Assembly (NCBI GenBank): GCA_036362985.1
Contig: JAYGXS010000001.1
Coordinates: 76,440,934 to 76,504,933, forward strand
Direction of reading: 5' to 3'
DNA length: 64,000 bases
DNA from: Ligula intestinalis
Lineage: Eukaryota; Platyhelminthes; Cestoda; Diphyllobothriidea; Diphyllobothriidae
Made by a program: the position numbers and the translations under genes. Position 1 is the stretch's first letter. The number at the start of each line of letters is the position of its first letter. Positions 47,514 to 60,500 of the stretch are shown one piece after another. Under the pieces are notes generated by a model. The model was not told where the DNA came from and searched no databases. It saw nothing but the letters and a program-made list of their open reading frames with translations.

Positions 47514-48756
47514 TGGGCTTGCCACACGTCAAGAAACTTGGGGTGATCATTATATTACTGTGAGCAGAGCCATGAATTAGCCCCTACAAATTTGCAATCC
47601 CGACGTAATGAAATCACAAAATCCTGACGCACTTGAATGCAAATGTCAAAAACTAATTCAAAATCTACTTCATTGCCCCGTCCACCAATAGCTAAACGCA
47701 ATTGTTTATATTTTGTGGCGAATAAAGACGATGCCCATAACCCGTCTTAGTTGCAGAATTCCAAATAATCCTTCCAAGCACTCCTTTTATCATGCAAACA
47801 TCGGAATTCTTTCTTTCCCCCTAAACGCTTGTTTTGAACATCAACTGCATCGTTGGACATTAATTTTTTCCAGAGGTGCGACCCCCCCTGTGCCTCACTT
47901 GATGACACGATCTGTCATAGTTCCCATCTTCAAACTGAGATGGCAATCAAACAATTCTTGCTCAGTTTTTACGAGGATTAATCGTGTCGCACACACACTT
48001 CTTCCTCTCACACCAACGTGTGGGAAACGATGCGGTCCAAGCAGATAAAAGACGAGAGAACGTATCCCAACATGTATAAGCTAGTGGGTTGGATGAGGCA
48101 TGGAAAGCCATAGTGTCAGGGAGAATTTACTAAGGTGGAACAAGCGTAGAATGTAAGGTACACGCAAGTAACTCCCAGAAAAGTGCATTCCAGCCATGAG
48201 TGGGCCAGAGTCCAGAGACTCAGTCCGGCCAGTTGATCACCGGGTCCGGAGGTGTCTGCAACCGAACAGTAAGTCGTTTGCTCTGGAAGCGAGTGGGCGT
48301 AAACAACTCCCCCACAGTTTGTGCACTAGGTGTGGCCTTCAGAAGTGATTGGCTAGTGAGGCCAGATAAGTTCCGACCTTGCCACGGCTGGCACGCACGC
48401 GGTGGTGCACACGAAAGCCAGACATGTGAGACATGAAGTTGCTAGAGCACAAGGTCGCCTCAAACGTGCCAACTCCCAAGCATACATTGACGAAATCACT
48501 CCAGCACCCCCTTTGACTGATGCACCAAACTGCCCCTCTGCACACCATTAGTCGAGCCCCGGTTTCAAGCCAAATATGTCGCCATCGACAGGAGCTCAGA
48601 TCAGCATGTGCACTGGACTTACTCATGCATTTCATCGTTCACCACAATGTCGACCACTCACGGTGGTCGTTGTCTGGGGGGAGCTGAAGCGCTGTCCACC
48701 ATCGACGTCAAGCCTGCAAGATGTCATATGTTTGCACATCGCAAGCTGCCTTCAAG
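47514..48756. other. Sequence between the R3 repeats
   Basis: Moderately GC-rich, no recognised protein. Open frames on both strands up to 111 codons overlap and carry no retroelement motif. If the flanking repeats are terminal repeats, this would be the interior of a non-autonomous element. Confidence 0.35.
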
Positions 48757-48887
48757 ACAGCCATTCATACCTGCCATAGACTGCTATTAGCCAAGCAGTT
48801 GACTTAGCGGCCAGTGACTAACTCTCGCATGATGGTTACATATTCATGCCTACGGTAGCGCTAGCAGACGGACGCGCATGCAGGGTC
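48757..48887 (+). repeat. Direct repeat family R3, copy 2
   Basis: Second copy of the 47385-47513 repeat in the same orientation, ending near gacgcgcatgcagggtcg where copy 1 has gatgcgagcgcaggacctg. Confidence 0.7.
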
Positions 48888-51398
48888 GAGGCCTACCGAG
48901 CGTCGGGACTTCCGACCACCACTGAGTATCTGTATACAATTAACAGGTCCCAGTGGTCTTGTCTTTTCTCTTCCTATACGGAACTGGGCGTGAAAATTTT
49001 TGTGCTATCAGTACACCAATGGCTTAGACCCCTATAATTCTGCGTAAGTGGGCGACCAATGGATTAAAGCAAGGTAATAAGGAGACAAGAGCGGCAAGCA
49101 AGTAGGAGCGGACAGGGCACAGCACTTTGTTGTCTGTCACAGTCGTCCTCATGAACGGCAAGGTTTGAACGCCTGGACGATCGGGGGAACACTCTGAACG
49201 CGTGGACCGTGGGCGCCGCCAATAACGCCCTAGAATAAAGACCTATAGAGAAGGGCTGCCGCATGATAGATGGAGCCCTGAAGACCCGCAATATTAACGG
49301 ACGTGTAAAAAGGTGACTGAATCTTTAGCGAGCAAATCATGAAACATCAATAAACGGGCGGTGGAGACAGCTTTATATGCCCACCTGTCGTGTCGGGAAA
49401 TCAAAAAACAATGCGCGCGACAAAAACCGGTTGAAACCAGGGATACGCCTGCACCCATGTCCTTGTGCTGACTGGCTAGCCTTCACTCCTGACCAACGTG
49501 TTCATCCATATCTTTGCTGTTACCGGTTATCCTTCAGCCTCTTACGTTTAAGCCCCGCAATAGGGCCCTCTTTGTTACAATGACTCGTCACTTGAACTGG
49601 TCCCTGTTCTCAGTACCCGTCCTGCCTACAAGCAGCCTGTGGCGGTTCTGCAGCTCGCCTACTCCTAAATTGAGACGCTACAGACGAGGTCTCGTATGAC
49701 AATCTTGGTCGCATAGTCACGCTCGTTCAAGAACAATGGCTCATGTCCATATGCGACGTGCAACCTTTGCCCTCAAGTGACTAGGGGGCACACACGCACT
49801 CGAGAGAGGTCGGGAAAATCAGCGGCCTGAAGGTGACTAACACAAAGTAGGCACAATTGTGATAAATCTCGTGCTGACGAATATTCGGGATTCCGCCCAT
49901 TCGGGTGCGGACGCAGGTGGCGCCGATAGCCACTGTGATGACGCCACGCTCTCGAACGGCCCATACAGATGAACGCCATGCCAGACAAACTGGCAAATTT
50001 TTCCTAACTCTTCTGTACACAGTATATTGTTCCTAACGCTTGGGCCTCTCCAAGACTTCTCTCAACTCCCAAGAAACCACGCTTGAAGATTACAACCATC
50101 AGGGTTAACTCCTAGCATTACCACCATGATACCCCGTCTGTTTTGCCTTGGTAACATTCGTGACGCAAAGCGGATGTATGGTAAACACCGCACGACACAA
50201 AAGCACTTTGGGCTATTCAATATGTGAAAATAGTTCTTTCATTATCAATAAAAGTCAAGTGCGGGCATACAAGACAGCGCTACCTAGTATTCTAAAGGTA
50301 ATAAACTGTTAATTAGATAAAATTAGATGATGCTGGTCGAAAAGCGCTGTGTTTCGCACTGCAGTAGTGATCTAGCTTTATATTAACGTCTCCTACGTAT
50401 GCAGACTTAACAGTGTACTCTACTTTCACTGTCATTTGCGAATTCAGCACCTTTCGGCATGGCATGGACTTCATTGCACCCAGTCTGCCTAATGTAATCC
50501 TACGTAGCTTAAGCGGTCACTGTTAAACTATAAAGAAGATCAATGATCAATTCCGTCTTATTCTGAACACAAAGACGTTGACTAATTTCTGGCAGTATGT
50601 GATTTCTTCTCTAGCTTTTTGTTAACCTCGAAGTATCTTTGTCAGCCAATTTCGTGAAAGTGGACACTGATTTACGATAGTCCTCTGCAGTAATTCATAG
50701 AAATTTTTCAATTCCTGAATTGAATTTCCAGGAAATATGGGTTCCTATTAAATGCGCGTGAGATGCGCCTTGATTTGTTCGAAATAAGTACATACATTTT
50801 ACATTTGGGAGGCCTAGCCAGCTAATTCCTAACAAACTTAGCACTATGGTCAAGTAATAACCAGACAAATAATTAATAATCTGTATGCGCAGCCAAATAA
50901 GAAGCGAAAACCAGTAGTATAATAGGTAGAGTATTTCACATCCGGCAACTATTCGTCCTCTTAAAATACTACTTAAAAATCTAAAGAAAATTACTTGAAC
51001 TTAGATAGAAGCTGTAGAAAACTCCAGCATTTAAACTGGATGCGACTCCTAACTTTCAGAAAAACTGTAGGGGAAAAACTGCGGTGGGAGCTCTTCGCAG
51101 GTCCGCTCCCGATGGCGTGTCCAAAAGAATAAAACCTGCTAACAACGCATCAGTAACCGGATTATCATCGATTGTCAAGTTTTATGTTGCGCACTTACGT
51201 TCCCCACGCAAAGCGGATTTGGGAGGCAGTTTCCAAGTCTGAAGGTGAGCTTAGAGGCAGAATTATATAACCCTAATCTGCTAGGGCACTTCTGCTTACT
51301 ACAAACTAATTCAGCAATAGAGTCCATGAATTGACCAATCGCCCGACCTTTGTAGGCGCGGGAAACTTGTTATTTTCGACGGCCGCCCGGCCATTAGG
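48888..51398. other. Upstream region of the formin gene, no gene seen
   Basis: No exon or identifiable repeat was recognised. The last few hundred bases should contain the 5' UTR and promoter or trans-splice acceptor of the FMNL-like gene, but no specific element can be supported from sequence alone. Confidence 0.4.
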
Positions 51399-51599
51399 AT
51401 GGGCAATACTTCCACTGTTCCCGAAGTCCAGATTCCGTTTTCTTCCGAACGACGCCTGTCCGATAAAATTCTACAACGAAATGATAATTTTGATCAGCGG
51501 TGGCAGATTTTTGTTGCTTCCCTAGATGTTTGTGACGAAAAAGTTAATGCTATCAACCAGCTGCCACATCAAAAAAAATTAGAACTGTTGCTTAACTTT
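51399..51599 (+). CDS. FMNL: FMNL exon 1 (start, myristoylation signal)
   Basis: ATG at 51399 in a good context (G at +4). Encodes [10 protein letters not shown] and later [19 protein letters not shown] with KKLELLLNF, matching the FMNL segment with F..VL.SMNLP.DK and the KKW motif. Probable donor GTTAGT at 51600, phase 0. If unspliced, the frame stops at 51627-51629. Confidence 0.7.
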
Positions 51600-54500
51600 G
51601 TTAGTTCTAATTTAAGTTTTATTATTTAACTTAAAAGGAGTTGAAAGATGCCAAATTTTTGCCCTCGGCTTGTGTTGAAAACATAAAAAACGCAAAAATA
51701 TCTCATATCGCTGTAAGAGAATATAATTTTCTGTGACGAGATTTAGAACTCCAGACGCAAGCAGGATCATGAAGAATTTCGAAGAATTTTCGCTTCCTGT
51801 GAAATATCACTTCGAACTAATAAAATAGAGTAAGTAGCAATTTGTTATGCGCATTTCAGATGGGTCCTGGATTTCATTAACAACAATGGTTTAGAAGCGA
51901 TAACCTCGTTCATGGGCGATGCCTTGCATTTCCTTTCAAGGTATACGATTCTGGCTCTTACGCACTTTACAGAACCGATACATTTCGCAGCGCTTTTCAT
52001 GAGTCCGGCCGCCGTCATCCGTCAGTAACGGACAAAAGTCATGAAGACACTGGGACTAAGGATTCGCCAAATAACTTTAAATCCAGGCCGTCCCGGGATG
52101 CTCTAGAACGTGAAAAGTTCCAAAGCCCATATACGCCAAATTTTTCTCTCAACAGAAAAACGTCCTCTTCACCGGTTGGGAGGTCTCAAAACGCTCTTAC
52201 TGGTGCCACTTCGTCTGTCGAATCGCTGAAAGAGTGTCTCCATTTATGTCTTAAGTGCTTGAAGACGCTTTTAAACAATCAGGTTAGTTATGGGACTTAA
52301 AAATGTATAGGATGAAGAACACCAACTTTAGTTTCTTCTGTAATCCTCCTCTATTCCTATTTTCCGGGTTTCGCATTAATTTCGAAATAATAACCAGTAT
52401 TTTGAAACTTTCAGCGCAAAATACCACTACATTGACAGTCTTTTCTCGGTTATAAACCAACGAATTAGGTTTACGGCTCTCTAAAAGCCTTGCGAATCGG
52501 CTGACAAAATATTGTTCAGTTTTGGTTTGCCTGCTACTGGCTTGATTTTTATTTATCATTGAGCTGTTATTTGTTATGATCGTAAATTTGGATTCTATTT
52601 TAACCGATTTAGTAGCAGTTGGCTCCCGCGTTAAAATCATCTTCATCGATTGCATCGGCAGTGTTTCCTGTGACGTCTACTTTACAACTCGTGGAGTTGA
52701 GGAAAGTGGTTATCGCTTAGTATAGAAGGTCTAACGGTTTTTGCTATTAGCTCCGATATTTTGAACAATCTACTTAAAGTTTCTCTATTACCAGCAACTG
52801 ACAGTTAACACATAAATACAAGATTAGATCATTAAGGATTTACAAATATCCCGTTCCAGCTTTCTTTTAGTCTGAAATGGCTCAATATAGTACTTTCCAA
52901 ATTAATATGTATGGCTCCCACATTTCGCATAGCCCGAAAAAGTGGAAACATAACCAAGGTTTCTTCTTCCAAAATTGGACCAATTTATTGGGAAATCAAT
53001 AAAGAAAGGTAATAGGTAAATTGAAATACCAACCTTAAAAAACCTCACTAACGAAGCATGAGTGGTTTTAATCATTCGATGTCATGTACAGAAATTCGTA
53101 GTAAGTTTGAGTTCTGATCTTCTACGAGCACAGCGCTTCAGGGACTAATTAAATATAAAATTTTGATTATTCAATCGAAGCAACTATTGCTTCACTGTAC
53201 CTTTCATTTTTTTACCTTTGCTCCTGAATCGTAGATCCTAGGGCCAAATTTTGTGCTTAAATATTCTGAAGGACGATTTATTTTACATTTCAACTGTTAT
53301 TAGATTGGGTGTGCTAGGACGTTCGAAAACTCAGAGGCCATCGAAATCATCACCTTTTGCCTGCTACACCCCAATTATGCGTGAGTAAAATGGAGACAGT
53401 CTTATTTTTGTTTACTTTTCGTTGGCTGCCTGTCCTTTGGTTAAAACAAACAAGCATTATGCCCTCTAGTTGCTAAGCTTGCTGATTTGTTGACTTTGCA
53501 GTCTTTCATTTCCTCGTCCTCTTAGGGCGTTGAAGTAAGGTGTTATGTTTGAAAAAAGGGTTAAGCTAAAAATATTGCACTGCACTCACTTCGAAATCTT
53601 CTGAAGGTTGTCTTTGTGTTATGACACATAATCTTCCCAGTTGCCTGACCCAAAGAAAAGTCTTGTGTGATGAGATATCTACTATACTTTTGTTTACTAT
53701 AATACAGTGCGGGCTTCACACTATCTTTTAAATGTACATCCATCAAATATATGCGAATTCTTCACTATGGCTCTGAAATAGATAATTTAAACAGTAGAGT
53801 GCCAAACTCCATCGTCCTTATATATTCGTTTTCAATTCTATAGAGGCTTCGAGGTTATCAGCATCTTGGTTTTTTATTCATTATAGGTTATATTTACTAG
53901 CCCTTCGTTCCGAAAAATTTCCATTTGCTGAAATCAACTAAACAAATTGCAGAACAGTTGGCTTCATTATTAAATGCCATTTTTCTATTTACATTGTAGC
54001 TGAATTCTTTGGGTTTGTTGGAGTAATAGGTGTTTTTTTTCATTTTTTTGCCTAAGTGCCTTGTTTAACTAATAATTCTCACATATAACTTGGTCTGGCA
54101 TTTTTCAATGCCTCTAATTTCGTTTTCTTTGGTGTTGCATTAAGCGACCTTACCCCCTCAAGACGCCTTTCAATCTTGCACAACTTCTCCTGTTCAACCT
54201 TGTTCTTTCGCATTAATTGGGTTGCAGTTTCCCTGCTTTGTTTTCTTTCTGATGCGTTACCAGCTACATTGTTCCTTTCCTTTTGTGCGCTTTAACCCTT
54301 CACGTGACTTTGCAGGACAAAGGCATTGGCACTGGATCTCCTGTCCGCCGTTTGCCTAATTGAAGGCGGTCACGCCCGCGTTCTCAGAGCTTTTGATCAT
54401 CTTCGCCGTACTATTGGAGAGAACGCCTGCTTTGAGACTCTGGTGCGTGACTTCGTTGTACACGAAAACTTGTCCATGGAACAGTACAACCTGGAATACT

Positions 54501-57500
54501 CGGTCAGTAATTTAGTTTAGTGTACCATTCGCTTTGTTTGCTCTCAGTGAGTAATTAGTACAACTTTATAGCTTTGCTTAAGGTCTCTCTGCCATTTAGC
54601 ACTTAAAACACTGTTTAAACCAGCCACAAAGTATATAATTGTTGGCTTTGCGTCGTCAAGGCGTTTATAGTGCCACTGGCTTTCAATTACCGAATACATT
54701 TCGACCCAACCTGCCGTTGCATTTGCATCTAGGGTATCCGATCTACAGACTGTATACGTTCCGTCTAGTGAAAAATCACTTATTTCGTTACCCTATTAAG
54801 AAGATATCACACAGCGTTCATAACATGTTGCAGTGGACGTGGACCATGTTATATACTTTATAAGCAGCATTCTTAGATGGACAGATACACTACTCTATGA
54901 ATGGAAATACCATGGTCTTCAAATGTGCCCTAATTGGGGACTTCTGAAGCCCGAGAAATATTACTTCTTAAGTCATTCTTAAGTCATTCTGGTGGATTCT
55001 AGATGATTGCTTAGGAAATCCTGCTTGGGCAGTCAACTTGCTCCCGTATTCGTGGATTTTATATGAGCGAAAAGTTGAGCGGGTATATCGATCCAAGTGT
55101 GATTAAACTCATGGCGTGAAGTGGGCGTTTGTAGCTTAGTGGTAGAGCATTAGCCTCCGGCAAAGGCTTTCTCTGATGCGCGGGTTCAAATCCCACCAAA
55201 CGCCAAGAGTTTTTTACACTTGGGTCAACTCAAAATCTTACTTCCTTAAGTACTTACAAAACGAGTGCAAGGAAGCACATTTTCGTGCTTGTTTTCCGTA
55301 AAATATATTTAAATTTACCAGGACATCGGAAATCAATGAGAAAATGCATACAACTTAAGTAATAATTTTTGTTAAGTGCAGTTTTTCCAGGGGGCCAGAA
55401 AGAAGATCGTTCAAAAGCTGGCACCCAAATGTGACTGAAATACCTTGGGGTTATGCTGCGCATTAATTATTACAACAACCCTACCTGAGTAATTTTCTCA
55501 AAACGAATGCCCATTGCAGAATTTTGATTGAAATTTTATCAAACCTACTGTATGTGCCACCCTCTGTATCAAACTGTGTTGGCAGAATGAGTAAGCCCTA
55601 CAAACTGATAGTTAGGATTTATTATTTTAAAAAATGAAAACAACTGGAGGTAATGCATGTTTACATTCTGCCATTGAATCACGGAACTCAGGTCAAACTC
55701 CATATAGTCCAATACACTTTGTGTACCTGCATAATCAGCACTACTTTGGCTGAAAGTTCTTGATTTTTCCTACTGTACAAAGCTTTTGAACAAAAATATA
55801 GTCATTGTCGTCTATAAGTTTACGTGATAATTACGCATTTGGCATTAAACGCACCCCTATCTTTCCTTTCGCTGTCTCTCTCTCACTCTCTCTCTTGTTG
55901 GGCTTGGACTTTTGCGCGAACGTCATGTACGTCCAATTCATACCAGACTTTGTATGGTTCATTTGGTTTTTTTGTAAATTGCAGGTGGCTTGCATTCAAT
56001 TCATCAACATTATTGTGCACTCGCCGGAAAATATCAACCTCCGGGTTTATTTGCAGTATGGTTTCCAGCTTCTGGGACTGGAGGACTTTCTCACGGTGAG
56101 TCATCTTTGGTCTTGTGGGAACGATTTCTCTGAACCGGAAAGGCAGCACTAGCTCATGCTATGTGCTAGGTGGTCTAGACGTATCCCGACGCACTACAAG
56201 TCGTGATCTGGAAAATTACCAGCTGACGGCATACCTTGATCCTTCCTATTTATAGCCGGATTTCGAATAAAACATTGCAATCGGGCGTTTGATCCGTTTA
56301 TCATATTAGGTAACGGGGCACTAATTATAATTATCAAAGTCAATTATCTAGAAGAGTTAGCTCTCTGTCCTCATCTATCGATTGGCGCCCTCATAAGCCT
56401 TTTTCATATCCCCACTTGCCGTAGCGGAGGTTTTTAACGCCACTGCGTTCTTCTCCCATCTTACAGACGTTACAGTCACGTCCGGGCGACAAAGTGAACC
56501 GTCACGTGGATGCTTATATGACTAATCGTGTCAATTGCTCCCTTCTTCTCGATGACGCCGAAGCTAAGGAAGCTGCCATGGAAGAGGTCAGTCGCCTGGA
56601 GGCTGCATTGGAAGCTTCCGAAACATCTGCTCGTCAGGCTGCCGCTTCTTTTAAGGTAAATGAATTTTGCCCCTTTAGAGCGCGTGTTGCCTTCCTAAAG
56701 GTGGTTTTGATCGAAGGTATACAAACAGTCATAGATGTTGTTCACGCCTTAATGTGACTCACGTTGCGGTGCTATTTTGATATATACCATAATTCGTGGA
56801 TCGAAATCTCTTTTCTGAAGTTTGACCATTGTCCTATCTGAACTTGCATGCCCACCCACCTTCCATTCCGGTCACTCGCTTTTTTATCGTACTGGTAATT
56901 CCCTCACACTGTTCTTCTTTCGCACGAGAATGCATGAATTTCCGGCAGTCGCATCCCTTAATTAGTTCAGTGGTTCAACGAGCCAAAATAACCATGAACC
57001 ATTAGGCCAACTTTACATTTAAATTGGAAGAAATTTTCATAAATCTTCCTCAACCTTCCTAATGAGTGCACCGGTATTCTGGGAGATCGTCTGGAAGTCT
57101 CTGAAGATATTCGTCAACTGCTTCATAATCCTACTTCCCGAGTGCACATAGGGATACTGAATATTTATCTTTAATACGACACCCGTTATTTAATCCAGCG
57201 TATACTTGTTTTCTCAACATTTACTAAAATAAATCAATTTATCTACGCTATGCTCGTCTATCCGTACTGTGAAGGCATTGAAGACCACTGATCCGTTAAT
57301 ACTGACCTTACCGGATAGTTTTTCGGTTGATGGTATCCACACCTCTTCAGTTTCACTTGTTTGTGGTTCTTCTTCAATTTTTTATATTTGTTGTTGCCTT
57401 TGTCCGTCGCCGTCTTCGTCGTATTACCGCATTTACTCAAAATTTCTTACTGTGGTTATGTTATTAGATGCCTCTTGCAAAAGCACTAAGCCAGCTTTCA

Positions 57501-60500
57501 GCCTCGACTTGCGAATGCACTCTTCGAAAGAGATGAACTCTCCGTAAAAGCCTTATTTTCCAACCCATTGAAAACGGTTTTAGCCTCAACTAGAACAGCT
57601 GCTCACACGAAATTCAGTCTTCAGGACAAAATTTCTCATTCAGGCGCTCACTACGCTTTAAGTTAGTAATAATTGCAGCATCTACTTCTATTTCTGGTGT
57701 CTGGCTCTCAATTTTGTGATAAAATCTTCGGATTTTGGTGTGTGGTTTTTATCCAGCGAAATTACTGACTGTCTGAAAATATTTTGATTATCTGGACATC
57801 AACCTGGTCTGGTTCAATTCTGCGTGCTTCAAGTAGCGTTCCAATTAATTCTGACATAAAATCTCCCTCCTTTTATGCCCACGCGCTTACCTCCTGGATT
57901 TCAATCTGCTAGGCCTTGGTGTCCAATCCTTAGCAAACTATGCGTAGGTAAACTTGGGCAGCTGACTATTTGGGCTAGAACGATTAGGGTCATGTGACTG
58001 TTAATGACCTTGGCACAACGCAGCACCAAACTTCCGTCTATGACGGCATGCGTGTGGGTCTGAAGCCTGTGCAGTTGACTGCTTGTCCTTTCAAATGCAA
58101 GCGTTTGTTGCCTATGATCTGGTCTCGACCAATTCTCTCTGATAAATCTGGCAACTCAGCCTGAAGGTAAAAGTGTAGTATACCAACATCCCCATATTTG
58201 CATACTACACCCAAAACGCCTGTCTTAGTAGTGCCGCTCTTTATGTGTCATTGAAAAACGTAGAACCATTTTAATATCCACTTGCACGAAGCAAAGGCGA
58301 AACTTTCTCACGATACCTATTTAGTGGACCAAAAAAAACGGCACCTGGCCGTCTCAGTGGCCACTTAACTGTGTGGAAAATAGCATGAAACGTTAAGGAC
58401 TTTGCGAAATCAGAACCTAAACTGCGATTTTCCCCACTTAACGCGCCCTTCTATTAAGCAACTTATTCCTCTTTTCCAGTGACTTGCTGACCATTTATTT
58501 TACTGCAAAGTCATGTTCCACTTCCGAAACCCGTTTACCCATCCCCTTCAAAGGAAGCATGGTTGTCAACAGTCTAATTGCTCACCTTTATCCTTTCGTC
58601 CACCTGTTTCGATCCAAACCAGCATGCCTGGCTTGCAAAAGTAGTAGCTGCAGCATCTGGCGTCCAAGTGAAGCTTTACGTTACCTGTTGCGGTCGGTGC
58701 CACCTGCTTAATTCCTTCTATGTTCCGCACACCTAAAACAGACACTGATTCGGCCGAAATCCATCGCCCATTTACCGCTTTATGTTCATTGAGATTGCTT
58801 TCCCTACGACGTTTCCGTTGTTCTTTTTCAGCAACGCGACCTCGCGTTGTCCGAGTTAGTGGAGTCGTTGCGTGGCAAGATTCGCGACATAAACGTGGCC
58901 ACTGGCATGCAGGAGACTGCCAACAAGCGCATCCAGGAGCTGGAGTTTTCCCTCTCCGCTGCCCACCGACAAATCCAACGCCTCCAGGTCGCTCTCGAGA
59001 ACGTGCAGTCCTCGTCTTCGGCGACGGCCCTGGCGGACAGTCAGCCCACGTATATCAGCAAAAAGAAGTCGGTTTGTAATATGACCACCTCGACAACACT
59101 TCCAATGGGTTTCGAGTTCTCTAGCCCGTCACCTACTTCGGGTGATCGGCTGAGCGGTGGTAGCGACTCCCATTCCCCATCCGGCCATAACAAGAGCAAA
59201 TCAATGCGAAGCGCCTCCGCTGATCTGATCTCGAGCAGAGGAGCCGACGAGAAACCCACCTACCGTTACGACTTACCATCTAAGGCCTCGCCCCAGTTTG
59301 GTACTTTTTCACGCCATACAAGCTCCGTGGCAGAGAAGCCGCGACATGGTCTGATTTCCTGCACCCTTATATCTCAAGGTAATCCTGGCTTCCTCCTTTT
59401 TTCCTGTTCTTGTCTGTGGGCCTACCACACTAATGTCTCGATTTACATCACTTCTTCTGGTCACCCTTTATTTTAACCTAAACAAACAAATTGTATGTTA
59501 CGCTATAGGACTTACATGGGTCGTATCTAGTAGTTGGCTTGTATTTGCATGTGATATGCTAATTCTTCCAACCCTCATCCCAGACCGGGGCAGGACAGGC
59601 GTCATTCAGGTTGCACGCCGCTTACAAATACTAAACATGGGGAGAGGCCTGGTGGCGTGACTTTGGCTGCGCCAGCCATCTACGCCCCATCCCGCCTCCC
59701 GTCTTCTTAACACCGGGCATAGGTGGGTGGGGGGGGGAGGTGAGAGTGCGGCAGATGCAGCGCAAGTCTACTATCACTTAAAATTAGTCCACGCGCAAGT
59801 CACCGTCCCTGCAACATCCTGCTGTGGACCTATGGTGGACATCGTCGAAATTGACGGTCGGACTGTCGTGAGTTCTTCGGTCGGACTCAACGGCGACCAT
59901 CTCTATCTTGCTTGTAGACGAGATGACAGCGATGAACACTCGCAGTGCGCCGATTTAATTCTCTCTATCTTCTCACACATTGTCTTCCAATGAAAATTCA
60001 AGGTCAGGATGACTGATACTTGGCGCTGGTCCTGTCAACAGATCTGTCATAAAACTTCCACACGTGCCAAACACGTGTTTATTTTTTAACCAGCATAAAC
60101 ACTCAAGAATGGCAATTACCCTAAAGCCACATTAAGGATCCATTTAAGTCTGACTGTGAGCCTAAACAATAAAGTTAGTCTCCTATTTGGCGATCTTTTG
60201 GGCCGTTGTAGCTTAAAAGTGCGTCGGGCCTTCAAAAGTAAGAACGTTTCAGAACGGTTCCGCCTCTCTCTCTCCTTCCTCTCTCATCTCTTGCAGGTAG
60301 TGCTCACTGTCATTTCCGGAGGTATTTATAGTCTACGGCAAGGATTGAAACCTTAGAGACCACATTCTGAACCTGCGAAACATATCTTACCTAGTCCACA
60401 CAGTCTTCCAGAATGCCGAGGTATTTGATATCAGGGGTCATGATGGATATGTGCATGAAAGTTCAGGTTAGTGACCAAGAGTTTAATCTTCCTTCCGCCG

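Noticed and set aside
55883..56149. 88-codon minus-strand frame
   Set aside because: Antisense to FMNL exon 7, which has strong homology on the plus strand.
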